DNA of 52,951 nt from Oscillospiraceae bacterium (GTDB taxonomy: Bacteria; Bacillota; Clostridia; Oscillospirales; Oscillospiraceae): contig JAFTGE010000035.1 in NCBI GenBank assembly GCA_017458085.1, forward strand, positions 1 through 52,951, in the 5' to 3' direction. Under the pieces are notes generated by a model. It saw only the letters and a program-made list of their open reading frames with translations. It had not been told where the DNA came from and made no database searches. The translations under genes were made by a program, and so were the position numbers. The stretch's first letter is position 1; each line of letters opens with the position of its first letter. This document shows positions 17,216 through 25,145 of the stretch, piece by piece.

Positions 17216-17392
17216 ATGTCCAAGAAGAAAAAGCAGCGGGACTTCCCGCCGCCGGAAAATCCGCGCCTCGACCCCGAGCAGCGCATCGCGTCCAAGTTTG
17301 ACAGCACGGCGATTGCCAAGTTCCCCGTGGCCGAGCCCGGCGAAATGGGCTTTCGCGTCCTCGACGACTGCGCCGAGGAGCACATGCAATGA
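17216..17392 (+). CDS. Small Lys-rich hypothetical protein (58 aa)
   Basis: Starts at ATG 17216, 5 bases after GAGGTGA; a GTG at 17207 overlaps that site and is unlikely. The N-terminus is strongly basic (MSKKKKQRDFPPPENP), followed by an acidic/neutral half ending DDCAEEHMQ. It has no signal peptide, membrane segment or recognisable domain. A perfect 17-bp terminator begins at its stop codon, and codon use resembles neighbouring genes, so it is likely real. The basic, proline-containing start suggests nucleic-acid or ribosome contact, but that is only inference. Function unknown. Confidence 0.65.
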   Translation: MSKKKKQRDFPPPENPRLDPEQRIASKFDSTAIAKFPVAEPGEMGFRVLDDCAEEHMQ

Positions 17393-17438
17393 CAAGGGCG
17401 CACGCTTTCGTTTGGAAAGCGTGCGCCCTTGTTTTTTA
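17393..17438 (+). terminator. Strong bidirectional terminator
   Basis: Perfect 17-bp stem (17393-17409 with 17415-17431), loop GTTTG, then TTTTTT. It ends the plus-strand small gene and overlaps the stop of the convergent esterase gene. Confidence 0.9.
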
Positions 17439-19247
17439 TTCTCCCCAGCCCTGCATGCGGTCGAGGATGTCGTCCAGCGCGAGGAAGGGGTCGGTCACCA
17501 TACGGTTTTCCTCGCCCATCTCCATGAGCTGCGTGCCGTCGGCGCTCGCCGCCCAGCGCGGCAAGCCCTCGCCGTTGGGATCGCCCGTGGCGGCAAAGTT
17601 GGCAAAATAGCTGCTGAAAATGTCCGCCAGCTCCCGGTCCCGCGCGTCATAGAGCTTGGAGTCCGCCGGGACATTGCCGTAGCAATAGACCTCCTCTCCG
17701 CTGTGCCAGGTGCCGAGGCGTCCGTTATCCTTGGTGAAATAGTATTCGTACACCGGCTCGCCCGCCGCCAGTGCCTGTCTGCTCCAGCAGTAGTGGCCGT
17801 GGGTGAAAAAGACGGCGGAATAGATGTCCGTCCAGTTGGCCCTGGCCAGCGCGTCGGTATCGCCGGGCCGGAGAGCCAGCACCTCGTCGGCGTATTCCTT
17901 GAAATAGGAACGCACCTTTTGCTCGTAGTTCTTGGCGTTAGCCTGGGAAAAGAGGATAAAGGGCGTGCCCTCCAGGGCGTTGAAGCCGTGGAGGATGGCC
18001 TCCTCGTTGTGCTCCTCCTTTCGATAGGCTTCATAGGGCGTCTGGGTCAGTACATAGCCGTCGATGGTCATGTGGTGGTTTACGTCCGCTGCCGCGGCCA
18101 GCTTCTTTGCCGGCACGCCGCGCAGCTGCCCGATGCTGTCGGCCCCGAAGCGCGCCATCGTCTCCCGCCCGGTCTCCAGCGCCTCGTCAAGCTGGCGGAA
18201 GGAATGCTGCGGTTCGGGCGCGGTGGTGGTGGAGCTTTCCGCAATGGCCCGGCGGAACAGGCCCTTCGCCTCCGGCGAGGTGCACAGCGCCGTCACGCAC
18301 GCAGCGCCCGCCGACTCCCCGGCGATGGTCACGTTATCCGGGTCGCCGCCGAAGGCCGCGATGTTGTCCCGCACCCACTCGAGGGCCTTGATCTGATCCA
18401 TCAGTCCATAGTTGCCCGTGGAGCCGTTGGGGTCCTCCGCCTGAAGCTCCTCGGTTGCAAGGAAGCCGAACACGCCCAGGCGGTAGCCGAAGTTGACCAC
18501 CAGCGTGTCCTTCCTCGCCAGCCCCTCGCCGCGGTAATCGGCATACCAGGGCTGCCCGGTCTGGAGCGCGCCGCCGTGGATATATACCAGCACCGGCAGC
18601 TTTTCCCGCGCCCCGGCGGGCTTCCAGATATTGAGGTAGAGCGCGTCCTCACTCACCGCGTCGTCGAAGTTATCGCTGAGGCTGATCGTATAATCGTGGT
18701 AGCCGATGATCTGCGCCAGGGACTCATAGATGCGGCTGTTGCGCGGCTGCATGGCCATGGGCGCGAAATGATCGGCGGCCAGCACGCCCTCCCAGGGCTC
18801 CGGGTCCTCCGGCGCACGCCAGCGCAGGTCTCCCACCGGGGGCTTGGCGTAGGGGATGCCGGCGTAGACCTCCACCGCGCCGTCGGCGGTGGTGACGCCG
18901 GTGAGCTGCCCGTCGGCGACCGTGACGACGGGGGTCACGCCGCCGATCTCACCCTCGATAGCCGGGCGCAGCTTTACCGGCGGGGCCGTCCAGAGCATAA
19001 CGCCCACCAGCGCCGCCAGCAGGCACAGGTAGCCCAGCGCCCGTATGCCGCGTTTTTTCTCCCGGAGCTCGCGCCGGCGGATCAGCAGATACAAAATCAG
19101 CGCCAGCGCCGCCAGCAGCCAGCCGAACGGCGTGTTTTTATTCAATTCCAGCAGCGCCGCGAACACCAGCGCCGTCAGCGTCGTCAGCACGATAAAGCCC
19201 GCGCCGCTTTTCTTTTTCGTTCGTTCCTTCATTCCGATCACATCCAT
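17436..19247 (-). CDS. Membrane-anchored type-B carboxylesterase
   Basis: 603-aa protein with three N-terminal hydrophobic segments (about residues 16-33, 40-57 and 70-88), followed by a complete alpha/beta-hydrolase of the carboxylesterase type-B family. Family marks are YAGIPYAKPPVGDLRWRAP, EDALYLNIW, VYIHGGA (oxyanion hole), GNYGLMDQIKALEWV, the nucleophile GESAGA (Ser312) and the late His in GTWHSGEEV (His515). The expected acid residue is in between but I did not fix it. With an odd number of helices and a basic N-terminus the esterase probably faces outside. Substrate unknown; candidates are dietary or xenobiotic esters. It is a single gene, with a start chosen at ATG 19247; Met at 19232 is an alternative. 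Confidence 0.88.
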   Translation of the reverse strand: MDVIGMKERTKKKSGAGFIVLTTLTALVFAALLELNKNTPFGWLLAALALILYLLIRRRELREKKRGIRALGYLCLLAALVGVMLWTAPPVKLRPAIEGEIGGVTPVVTVADGQLTGVTTADGAVEVYAGIPYAKPPVGDLRWRAPEDPEPWEGVLAADHFAPMAMQPRNSRIYESLAQIIGYHDYTISLSDNFDDAVSEDALYLNIWKPAGAREKLPVLVYIHGGALQTGQPWYADYRGEGLARKDTLVVNFGYRLGVFGFLATEELQAEDPNGSTGNYGLMDQIKALEWVRDNIAAFGGDPDNVTIAGESAGAACVTALCTSPEAKGLFRRAIAESSTTTAPEPQHSFRQLDEALETGRETMARFGADSIGQLRGVPAKKLAAAADVNHHMTIDGYVLTQTPYEAYRKEEHNEEAILHGFNALEGTPFILFSQANAKNYEQKVRSYFKEYADEVLALRPGDTDALARANWTDIYSAVFFTHGHYCWSRQALAAGEPVYEYYFTKDNGRLGTWHSGEEVYCYGNVPADSKLYDARDRELADIFSSYFANFAATGDPNGEGLPRWAASADGTQLMEMGEENRMVTDPFLALDDILDRMQGWGE

Positions 19248-19385
19248 AAGCCTGATAAGAAAATCGTACTCGTTCGGTGGGCCTTTGTCAAGGCAGCGTA
19301 TCCGCGTCCGGCGGAAATTGGCTCTGTACTTTTCGGCGGATTTGTTTTATATTGGATACCATCTGATGAAAAAGGGGTGTCCGTT

Positions 19386-20390
19386 GTGCCGCGAGGAGCC
19401 GGGCAGAAGCTGAAGCTTCTGTACCTGAAGGACTATTTGCTCAAATATACCGACGACAGTCACGCTGTCACCGTGCGGCAGATGATCGAGGAGCTGAACC
19501 GCCGCGGCATCAGCGCCGAGCGCAAGAGCCTCTACGACGATCTGGACGCCTTGGACGGGGACAGCTGCGGCCTGGACCTGGTGCGCGACAACGGCAGCTA
19601 TTCTGTGGCAAGCCGGGACTTTGAGCTGCAGGAGGTCAAGCTCCTGGTGGACATGGTGCAGTCCTCCAATTTCATCACCCGCACCAAGACCCGCGAGCTC
19701 ATCGGCAAGCTGGAGGGGCTGGTCAGCGTCTACGACGCTAGGCAGCTGGACCGCCACGTCTACGTCCGCGGCCGCGTCAAGACCATGAACGAGAGCGTTT
19801 ATATCAATGTCGACAAGATCTCCGAGGCCATCACCGGCGACTGCAAGCTGCGCTTTCAATACTTTACCTACGACACGCGCAAGCAGAAGCAGCTGCGTCA
19901 CGGCGGCCGCGCGCGCACGGTCAGCCCCTTTGCCCTGATCTGGGTGGACCAGAACTATTACCTGCTGGCCTATGATTCGGAGAGCGCGGCCATGCGCCAC
20001 TTCCGCGTCGACCGCATGACGCGCATCACCGCCCAGCCCGGGCCGCGGGAGGGCAAGGCGCTGTTTGAAAAGACGGACATGTCCACCTATACCACCAAGG
20101 TTTTCAATATGTTCACCGGGGAGGAAAAGCGTGTCACCCTGCGTTTTGCCGACAGTCTGGTCGACCCGGTCATCGACCGCTTCGGCGAGGATATCGCCCT
20201 CATCCCGAGCGGCGAGGATCGCTTCACCGTGACGGTGGACGTGGTGGTGTCTCCCCAGTTCTATGCGTGGCTGGCCCCCTTCGGAGCGGAGGCGGAGATC
20301 CTCTCCCCGCCGGAGGTGCGCCGCGGCATGATCGAGCAGCTGCAAACGATTTTGAAAGTTTACGAAAAGGAAGCAGACATACAGACATGA
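19386..20390 (+). CDS. WYL-domain transcriptional regulator
   Basis: 334-aa regulator. An N-terminal winged helix-turn-helix occupies about residues 1-75 (KLKLLYLKDYLLKYTD, then VTVRQMIEELNRRGISAERK), and a WYL domain follows from about 140, with PFALIWVDQNYYLLAYD and the RHFRVDRMTRI segment, then a C-terminal WCX-like region ending MIEQLQTILKVYEKEA. WYL domains sense ligands, often nucleotides or nucleic acids. The start is GTG 19386, 8 bases after AAAAAGGGG; another GTG at 19377 overlaps that site. Its stop overlaps the start of the next gene (ATGA), so the two form a coupled pair and probably act together. Confidence 0.85.
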   Translation: MPRGAGQKLKLLYLKDYLLKYTDDSHAVTVRQMIEELNRRGISAERKSLYDDLDALDGDSCGLDLVRDNGSYSVASRDFELQEVKLLVDMVQSSNFITRTKTRELIGKLEGLVSVYDARQLDRHVYVRGRVKTMNESVYINVDKISEAITGDCKLRFQYFTYDTRKQKQLRHGGRARTVSPFALIWVDQNYYLLAYDSESAAMRHFRVDRMTRITAQPGPREGKALFEKTDMSTYTTKVFNMFTGEEKRVTLRFADSLVDPVIDRFGEDIALIPSGEDRFTVTVDVVVSPQFYAWLAPFGAEAEILSPPEVRRGMIEQLQTILKVYEKEADIQT

Positions 20391-20869
20391 ACGGTTTTTC
20401 CCCCGACGGCTACATCATCGATCAGGACTATTTCGATGCCTATGAATACCGCACCATTCCCGCCAGCGACAACGGCTGCGGCTGGATTGCGGCGTATAAT
20501 ATCCGGCACTATCTCGGCCACGATGTTTCCTTTGAGGACGTGCTGCACGAGATGGACGCCATGCACACCCTGCGCGTGCCTGGCCCCACCATCATGGCGG
20601 TCATGCGCGCGTATCTGCACAAGTATCTGCCGGAGATGACCGAGCACAGCGGCCGTGCCGCCGCGCTGGAAGCGGCGAGGATGAGTCGCTGCGGCATTCT
20701 GCGCTACTCGGAGGCGGGCATTCCGCACTTTATCTCCTTTGTGCGCGACGGCGCGGCCTTCCGCTTCTTCAACGTCAACGACGGGCTGGAGGACTATGCC
20801 TGCGGCATGGAGACCTTTTTTGACACCCACGTCAACACCCCGCAGTACGTCTCGGTCTTCACGCTCTGA
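20387..20869 (+). CDS. C39-like cysteine peptidase-fold protein
   Basis: 160-aa cytosolic-looking protein without signal peptide. It has the order of a papain/C39-like triad: Cys in DNGCGWIAAYNIRHYLG (about Cys31), His in AGIPHFISFVRDG (about 115) and Asn/Asp in FRFFNVNDGLEDY. Such proteins can be peptidases or transglutaminase-like; the assignment rests on motif order only. It overlaps the WYL regulator by 4 bases (ATGA) and is closed by a strong terminator, so the pair is a closed two-gene unit. The substrate is unknown. Confidence 0.55.
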   Translation: MNGFSPDGYIIDQDYFDAYEYRTIPASDNGCGWIAAYNIRHYLGHDVSFEDVLHEMDAMHTLRVPGPTIMAVMRAYLHKYLPEMTEHSGRAAALEAARMSRCGILRYSEAGIPHFISFVRDGAAFRFFNVNDGLEDYACGMETFFDTHVNTPQYVSVFTL

Positions 20870-20883
20870 TCTTCTCCAAACCA

Positions 20884-20922
20884 AAACCGCCTCTGTGGGC
20901 CAAGAGCCCACAGAGGCGGTTT
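20884..20922. terminator. Bidirectional terminator
   Basis: Perfect 17-bp stem (20884-20900 with 20906-20922) and 5-base loop between convergent genes, the C39-like gene on the plus strand and yhhN on the minus strand. T-runs are short on both sides. Confidence 0.8.
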
Positions 20923-20936
20923 ACGTTCTTCGGTTC

Positions 20937-21608
20937 TCACACGTACAGCAGGCTCAGCGCGATGAGCAGCTGGCCCACATAGTACAGCGCGATATTGGTC
21001 ACACGCAGGCTGAACCTTTCCTTCGGCCCGAAGGTGTTGAGGATCAGCACGATGTCGCTGACCAGAAACAGCAGGGCGCCCGCGGCGAAAAGCTCCGTAA
21101 AGGCTCCGGGCGCGGCGATGAGATTGCCGACGGCCACGCAGTTGAGCACGACGATGGCGCCGATATAGACCACGCCGAAGATTTTAAACGCCTTTTCTGC
21201 GGTGATGCGGGAGAAGATCCACTTCATCAACAGCGCCGTCAGCACAAGGCCCGCAAGCACGCAGACGATCCAGTTGGCCGACAGGGGCAGCACCGCGGCC
21301 AGGTACAGGATATGCCCGCACAGGAACACCAGAATGCCCACCAGGAAGATGAGCTTCCCCTGCTTTTTGAGCACATGGCGCAGGTTCAGCAGCACATCGG
21401 CGGCGCAGCCGAAGCAGAGTCCGGCGATCAGCAGCTTCGGCAGGGAGCCGCGGTAATAGTCGGGCCGGGCCAGGAAACCCAGGATCACAAAGCTCAGCGA
21501 AGCCAGCGCCTTGAGAAACACGGCGGTGGTGTAATTCTCCCGCTTCTCCTCGGCCAGGAACAGGGCGGCGATGATCAGGCAGGCCGCGCACAGGGCGATA
21601 TTGGACAT
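20937..21608 (-). CDS. YhhN family membrane protein (lysoplasmalogenase-like)
   Basis: 223-aa integral membrane protein with about eight hydrophobic helices. The family pattern is present: KLLIAGLCFGCAADVLLN, GKLIFLVGILVFLCGHILY and ALLFLVSDIVLILNTF, carrying the conserved Asp and His residues. Eukaryotic members (TMEM86) hydrolyse lysoplasmalogen; the role in plasmalogen-containing anaerobes fits but is inferred. ATG 21608 is used since GAGGAG lies 7 bases upstream; an ATG at 21614 overlaps it. It is the last gene of the six-gene minus-strand run from udk. Confidence 0.8.
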   Translation of the reverse strand: MSNIALCAACLIIAALFLAEEKRENYTTAVFLKALASLSFVILGFLARPDYYRGSLPKLLIAGLCFGCAADVLLNLRHVLKKQGKLIFLVGILVFLCGHILYLAAVLPLSANWIVCVLAGLVLTALLMKWIFSRITAEKAFKIFGVVYIGAIVVLNCVAVGNLIAAPGAFTELFAAGALLFLVSDIVLILNTFGPKERFSLRVTNIALYYVGQLLIALSLLYV

Positions 21609-21633
21609 AAACATTCTCCTCTCACAAGGTGCT

Positions 21634-22707
21634 TTATCTTGACACGGACTTCTTTCTCGCTTCCAGCGACAGCTCCACGATCTTTTCGCACAGCTCGGCG
21701 TAGCTCAGGCCCTCCACGGCGGCGGCCTTGGGGATCAGGGAGTTCGGCGTCATGCCCGGCAGGGTGTTGACCTCCAGGCACCAGGACCGCCCCTCGGTGT
21801 CGAGGATGAAGTCGGCGCGGGAATAGACCGCCAGGCCCAGCGCCCGGTGGAGCTTCAGCGCCGTCTCGCCCAGCAGCTTCTGCTCGGCTGCGGTGATCGG
21901 CGCGGGGCAGATCTCCCGCGCGCCCTCGTCGCCGCTCTGGTACTTGGCGACATAGTCGAAGGTCATGCCCTCGGGCGGCACGATCTCGATGGCGCTCATA
22001 TAATGGTCGTCCAGGATGGGCTGGGTCAGCTCGCGCCCGGCGATCTTCTCCTCCACCACCACGCGGCTGTGGAAGGGCTCCAGCTCGCGCAGGGCCTCGG
22101 CCAGCTCCTCTCTTGTATCCGGCAGGACCACCCCGATGGAGGAGCCGCCGTTGACCACCTTCACCGCGCAGGGAACCGGCAGCTCCTCCGCCAGACGCGG
22201 GATGTCCGCCGCCGTATACGTCAGCTCCCGCCAGGCCGGGGTGCGCACCCCGGCGGACTCCATGATGCGCTTGGCCACGGCCTTATCCATGGCCATGGCG
22301 CTGCTGAGCGGATCGGAGCCGGTGTAGGGCACGCCCAGCAGCTCAAGCGCCGCCTGGATCCTGCCGTCCTCGCCGTCAGCCCCGTGCAGGCCCAGGAACA
22401 CGCAGTCAGCAAGCTGGCAGATTTCCAGTACGTTCCTGCCCAGATGGCTGGGACCCTTCATCTTACGCGCGGCCTTGACCGCCTCCAGATCGGGGGCGAC
22501 CTTCTCGACACTGGCCTCGCTCAGAAAGCCGTCCGGCGCGTCAAAGGCCTCGGCCAGGGGGCCGTCGTAATCCTCCAGCCCCAGGTACATATCCACAAAA
22601 ATGGCCTTGTGGCCCAGACTGCGCAGCGCCCGGCAGACCGAGGCGCTGGTCACGAGGGAAACCTCACGCTCGGTGCTGATGCCGCCGCCCAATACAACGA
22701 TTTTCAT
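21634..22707 (-). CDS. ddl: D-alanine--D-alanine ligase
   Basis: ATP-grasp enzyme joining two D-Ala for the peptidoglycan stem. 357 aa from ATG 22707, behind TTGGAGGA; longer in-frame upstream sequence belongs to alr in another frame. Motifs are LGGGISTEREVSL at the start, LHGADGEDGRIQ, YTGSDPLSSAMAMDKAV, VNGGSSIGV, the EKIAGRELTQPIL loop and SRADFILD...WCLEVNTLPGMT (metal ligands). The omega-loop residue lies within FDYVAKYQSG; the K-Y form is typical of D-Ala-D-Ala rather than D-Lac ligases. alr, 17 bases upstream in the same run, supplies D-Ala. Confidence 0.94.
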   Translation of the reverse strand: MKIVVLGGGISTEREVSLVTSASVCRALRSLGHKAIFVDMYLGLEDYDGPLAEAFDAPDGFLSEASVEKVAPDLEAVKAARKMKGPSHLGRNVLEICQLADCVFLGLHGADGEDGRIQAALELLGVPYTGSDPLSSAMAMDKAVAKRIMESAGVRTPAWRELTYTAADIPRLAEELPVPCAVKVVNGGSSIGVVLPDTREELAEALRELEPFHSRVVVEEKIAGRELTQPILDDHYMSAIEIVPPEGMTFDYVAKYQSGDEGAREICPAPITAAEQKLLGETALKLHRALGLAVYSRADFILDTEGRSWCLEVNTLPGMTPNSLIPKAAAVEGLSYAELCEKIVELSLEARKKSVSR

Positions 22708-22724
22708 CCGAAAATCCTCCAAAA

Positions 22725-23858
22725 CTAAAACTTTTTGTACACCCGCGGCACGCGTTTTGAGAGCGCGCACAGCAGCTCGTAGGGGATGGTCTTTGCCGCG
22801 GAAGCGACGGTCTCGATGGGATTGACCGGGCCGAAGATCTCCACCTCGCTGCCGACGGCGGCCGCGGGCAGATCGGTCAGGTCGATCATGCACATGTCCA
22901 TGCAGATGGTCCCCCGCTGCGGGGCAAGGCCGCCCGCCACGGCGAAGGAGCATTGATTGGACGCCAGGCGGGGCAGCCCGTCGGCGTAGCCCACCCCCAG
23001 CACGCCCATGCGCGTGACCCGGTCGGTGGTGTAGCGGCGGCCGTAGCTGACGTCGGTGCCGGGAGCGTAATGCTTGATGGTGGTGACCTTGGACACAAAG
23101 CGCAGACAGGGCTTGAGGCCCAGGCGGTTTTCCGGGTCGCCGTAGCCGTAGAGCAGCAGGCCGGGCCGCACCATGTCCAGGCACATTTCGGGATAGTTGA
23201 CCACGGCGCCGCTGTTGGCGCAGTGGCGGATCTGAAAGTCCACGCCGCCCTTGGCCCTGACCTCGTCGATCACCTCGCAGAACAGGCGGAACTGCTCGCG
23301 TGTATAGCGCTCATTGTCCGCGCCCTCCGTGTCGGAGACGGCAAAGTGGGTGAACACCCCTTCGGGCTTCAGCCCCGGCATCTTACAGGCGCGGATGATA
23401 TTCTCCACGCCGCCGTCAAAGCGGTCGTCCATACACAGCACGCCCAGGCGGGACATGCCCGTGTCCAGCGCGATATGGACCTTCAGTTCTTTTCCGAGCC
23501 GGGCGGCCTCCTCGGAAAATTCCACCGCCTTGGCAAGGCACGTGATGGTCTGGGTGATGTCGTTTTCCACCAGCATGCGCGTGTACTCGCAGGGGGTGTG
23601 CCCCAGGATCAGCACCGGCATGCTGATGCCGCCGTCGCGCAGCTCCATCGCCTCATCCAGGCACGAGACCGCGAGGTAGTCCGCCCCGCATTCCTCCAGG
23701 ACCTTTGCCACCTCCAGCGCGCCGTGGCCGTAGGCGTTGGCCTTGACCACGCCCAGAAAGCGGCAGCCGGCCGGGAGACTGTTTCGGATGGCGCGGTAGT
23801 TGTGGCGGATGTTATCGAGATTGACCTCAGCCCAGGTCCGTTTTTCCAGTTCGCTCAT
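22725..23858 (-). CDS. alr: Alanine racemase
   Basis: PLP enzyme converting L-Ala to D-Ala for Ddl. 377 aa from ATG 23858, behind AGGGAAGG. The PLP-Lys motif is VVKANAYGHGA near residue 37. Further marks are HIALDTGMSRLGV, the VRPGLLLYGYGD segment, the catalytic Tyr region DVSYGRRYTT near 253, and GTICMDMCMIDLTD. Gene order alr-ddl matches the pathway and the genes are separated by 17 bases. Confidence 0.95.
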   Translation of the reverse strand: MSELEKRTWAEVNLDNIRHNYRAIRNSLPAGCRFLGVVKANAYGHGALEVAKVLEECGADYLAVSCLDEAMELRDGGISMPVLILGHTPCEYTRMLVENDITQTITCLAKAVEFSEEAARLGKELKVHIALDTGMSRLGVLCMDDRFDGGVENIIRACKMPGLKPEGVFTHFAVSDTEGADNERYTREQFRLFCEVIDEVRAKGGVDFQIRHCANSGAVVNYPEMCLDMVRPGLLLYGYGDPENRLGLKPCLRFVSKVTTIKHYAPGTDVSYGRRYTTDRVTRMGVLGVGYADGLPRLASNQCSFAVAGGLAPQRGTICMDMCMIDLTDLPAAAVGSEVEIFGPVNPIETVASAAKTIPYELLCALSKRVPRVYKKF

Positions 23859-23876
23859 CGGGAACACCTTCCCTGT

Positions 23877-24509
23877 TCATTGTATTTTGACGCACAGCGC
23901 AATATCCTCGTCCAGATGCGCGGCGAACACCGCGGCATCGGCGCGCTCGCCCACGATGCTGCCGTAATGGGTGGGGATCACCGCCGGCGGGTGCATGGCG
24001 TTGACAAAGGCGGCGGCTTCCGCGGCGGTCATGGTGTAGGTGCCGCCGATGGGCACCATGGCGATGGTGCAGTCCACGGCCCGACCCTCGGGGATATCGT
24101 CGGTGTCCCCGGCGATATAGATCATATCCCGCCCGATTTCCAGCACATAGCCGAGCCAGCCCTTGGCCCGCGGGTGGAACTTCTTATTCGTGTTATATGC
24201 GGGCACGGCCTCGATCTCAATGCCGCAGATGCCGAGGTTTTCCTCCGCCTCCATCGCGGTCAGGCGCTCGGCCGGGATGCCGGCGGCCATGACCTCGCGC
24301 TTCATAGAGTCGGGGCATACGAAGTGGGTATGCTCGTTGGCCGCCTTGACAAAATCCTCCGGCGAAAAGTGGTCATAGTGCGGGTGGGTAAAGAGGATGA
24401 CGTCCGCGTCATGCCGTTCCTCCCGCAGGTGGAAGGGGTCGACATAGACCACGGCCTTGCCGCCGATGCGGATGCTGCTGTGTTCGTTGACGGTGATTTG
24501 GTCGAGCAT
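23877..24509 (-). CDS. MBL-fold metallohydrolase (UlaG-like)
   Basis: 210-aa single-domain metallo-beta-lactamase-fold hydrolase. Metal-site motifs are FTHPHYDHFS near residue 40, IYIAGDTDD near 130 and the late IPTHYGSIV near 183. The compact size and VYVDPFHL start resemble the UlaG-like/YtkL group of putative hydrolases with unknown substrate. It lies between tdk and alr in a tight minus-strand run, which gives no clear functional hint. Confidence 0.82.
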   Translation of the reverse strand: MLDQITVNEHSSIRIGGKAVVYVDPFHLREERHDADVILFTHPHYDHFSPEDFVKAANEHTHFVCPDSMKREVMAAGIPAERLTAMEAEENLGICGIEIEAVPAYNTNKKFHPRAKGWLGYVLEIGRDMIYIAGDTDDIPEGRAVDCTIAMVPIGGTYTMTAAEAAAFVNAMHPPAVIPTHYGSIVGERADAAVFAAHLDEDIALCVKIQ

Positions 24510-24532
24510 GGGAGGAACTCCTTTCCAACCCT

Positions 24533-24573
24533 GTCATTGCCAACCGGTGCGCGCACCGGTGTCGCAATCCGTT
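24533..24573 (+). repeat. Single palindromic arm related to the 162-bp element
   Basis: Begins GTCATTGC and ends GCAATCCGTT, sharing both ends with the arms of the elements at 14163 and 32701. The apical stem differs: a near-perfect palindrome around ACCGGTGCGCGCACCGGT. The pairing ATTGC/GCAAT at its base equals ATTCC/GGAAT in the left arm of the long elements. It covers the last codons and stop of tdk on the minus strand. No duplicated flank is seen. Confidence 0.7.
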
Positions 24574-25145
24574 TCCTGCTGCTTGATTTTTTCCTTCCAG
24601 CACTTGTGGCACATGGCAACATAGCTGTCGTTTCCGCCGATCAAGACCTGGCTGCCCTGGGTGATGATGCGGCCGGTTTCGTCGATGCGGGCGTTGACGG
24701 TGGCCTTGCGGCCGCAGGCACAGACGGTCTTGATCTCCGTCAGCGAGTCGGCCAGCTCCATCAGCCGCTGCGCGCCGGGGAAGAAATGGGTCAGAAAGTC
24801 GGTACGCAGGCCGAAGCACAAAACCGGCAGGTCGTCCTCATCCACCAGGGTGCGCAGCTGGTCGATCTGCGCGGGGGTGAAAAACTGGGCCTCGTCGGCA
24901 ATAATGACGTCGTGTTTCCCGGCGGCGCGGTAGGCGGCGATGATGTCGTCCTCGGGCGTAATGACCCGGGCCGTAGCCTCAAGCCCGATGCGGCTTTTGA
25001 TGATGTCGGCCCCGTCGCGGGTGTCGGTGCTGGGCTTGATGAGCCAGACGGTCATGCCCAGCTCCTCATAGTTGAATTTGGTGATCAGCGCCTGGGCGGA
25101 CTTGGAGGAACCCATGGCCCCGTATTTGAAATAAAGCTTAGCCAT
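24534..25145 (-). CDS. tdk: Thymidine kinase
   Basis: Type II thymidine kinase salvaging thymidine to dTMP; 203 aa. Motifs are the P-loop GAMGSSKSAQAL near residue 9, IADEAQFF near 87, a LLDR-like lasso region before the zinc site, and zinc Cys pairs CACGRKA (about 142-144) and CHKC (about 181-184). The final residues, ETDCDTGARTGWQ and the TGA, are encoded by a repeat arm (24533-24573), so the C-terminus has probably been extended or replaced by the repeat; the catalytic core is intact. It overlaps udk by 8 bases. Confidence 0.94.
   Translation of the reverse strand: MAKLYFKYGAMGSSKSAQALITKFNYEELGMTVWLIKPSTDTRDGADIIKSRIGLEATARVITPEDDIIAAYRAAGKHDVIIADEAQFFTPAQIDQLRTLVDEDDLPVLCFGLRTDFLTHFFPGAQRLMELADSLTEIKTVCACGRKATVNARIDETGRIITQGSQVLIGGNDSYVAMCHKCWKEKIKQQETDCDTGARTGWQ

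Noticed and set aside
22708-23184. N-terminal extension of the ddl reading frame
   Set aside because: It overlaps alr in another frame and has the wrong composition; GGAGGA before ATG 22707 marks the true start.
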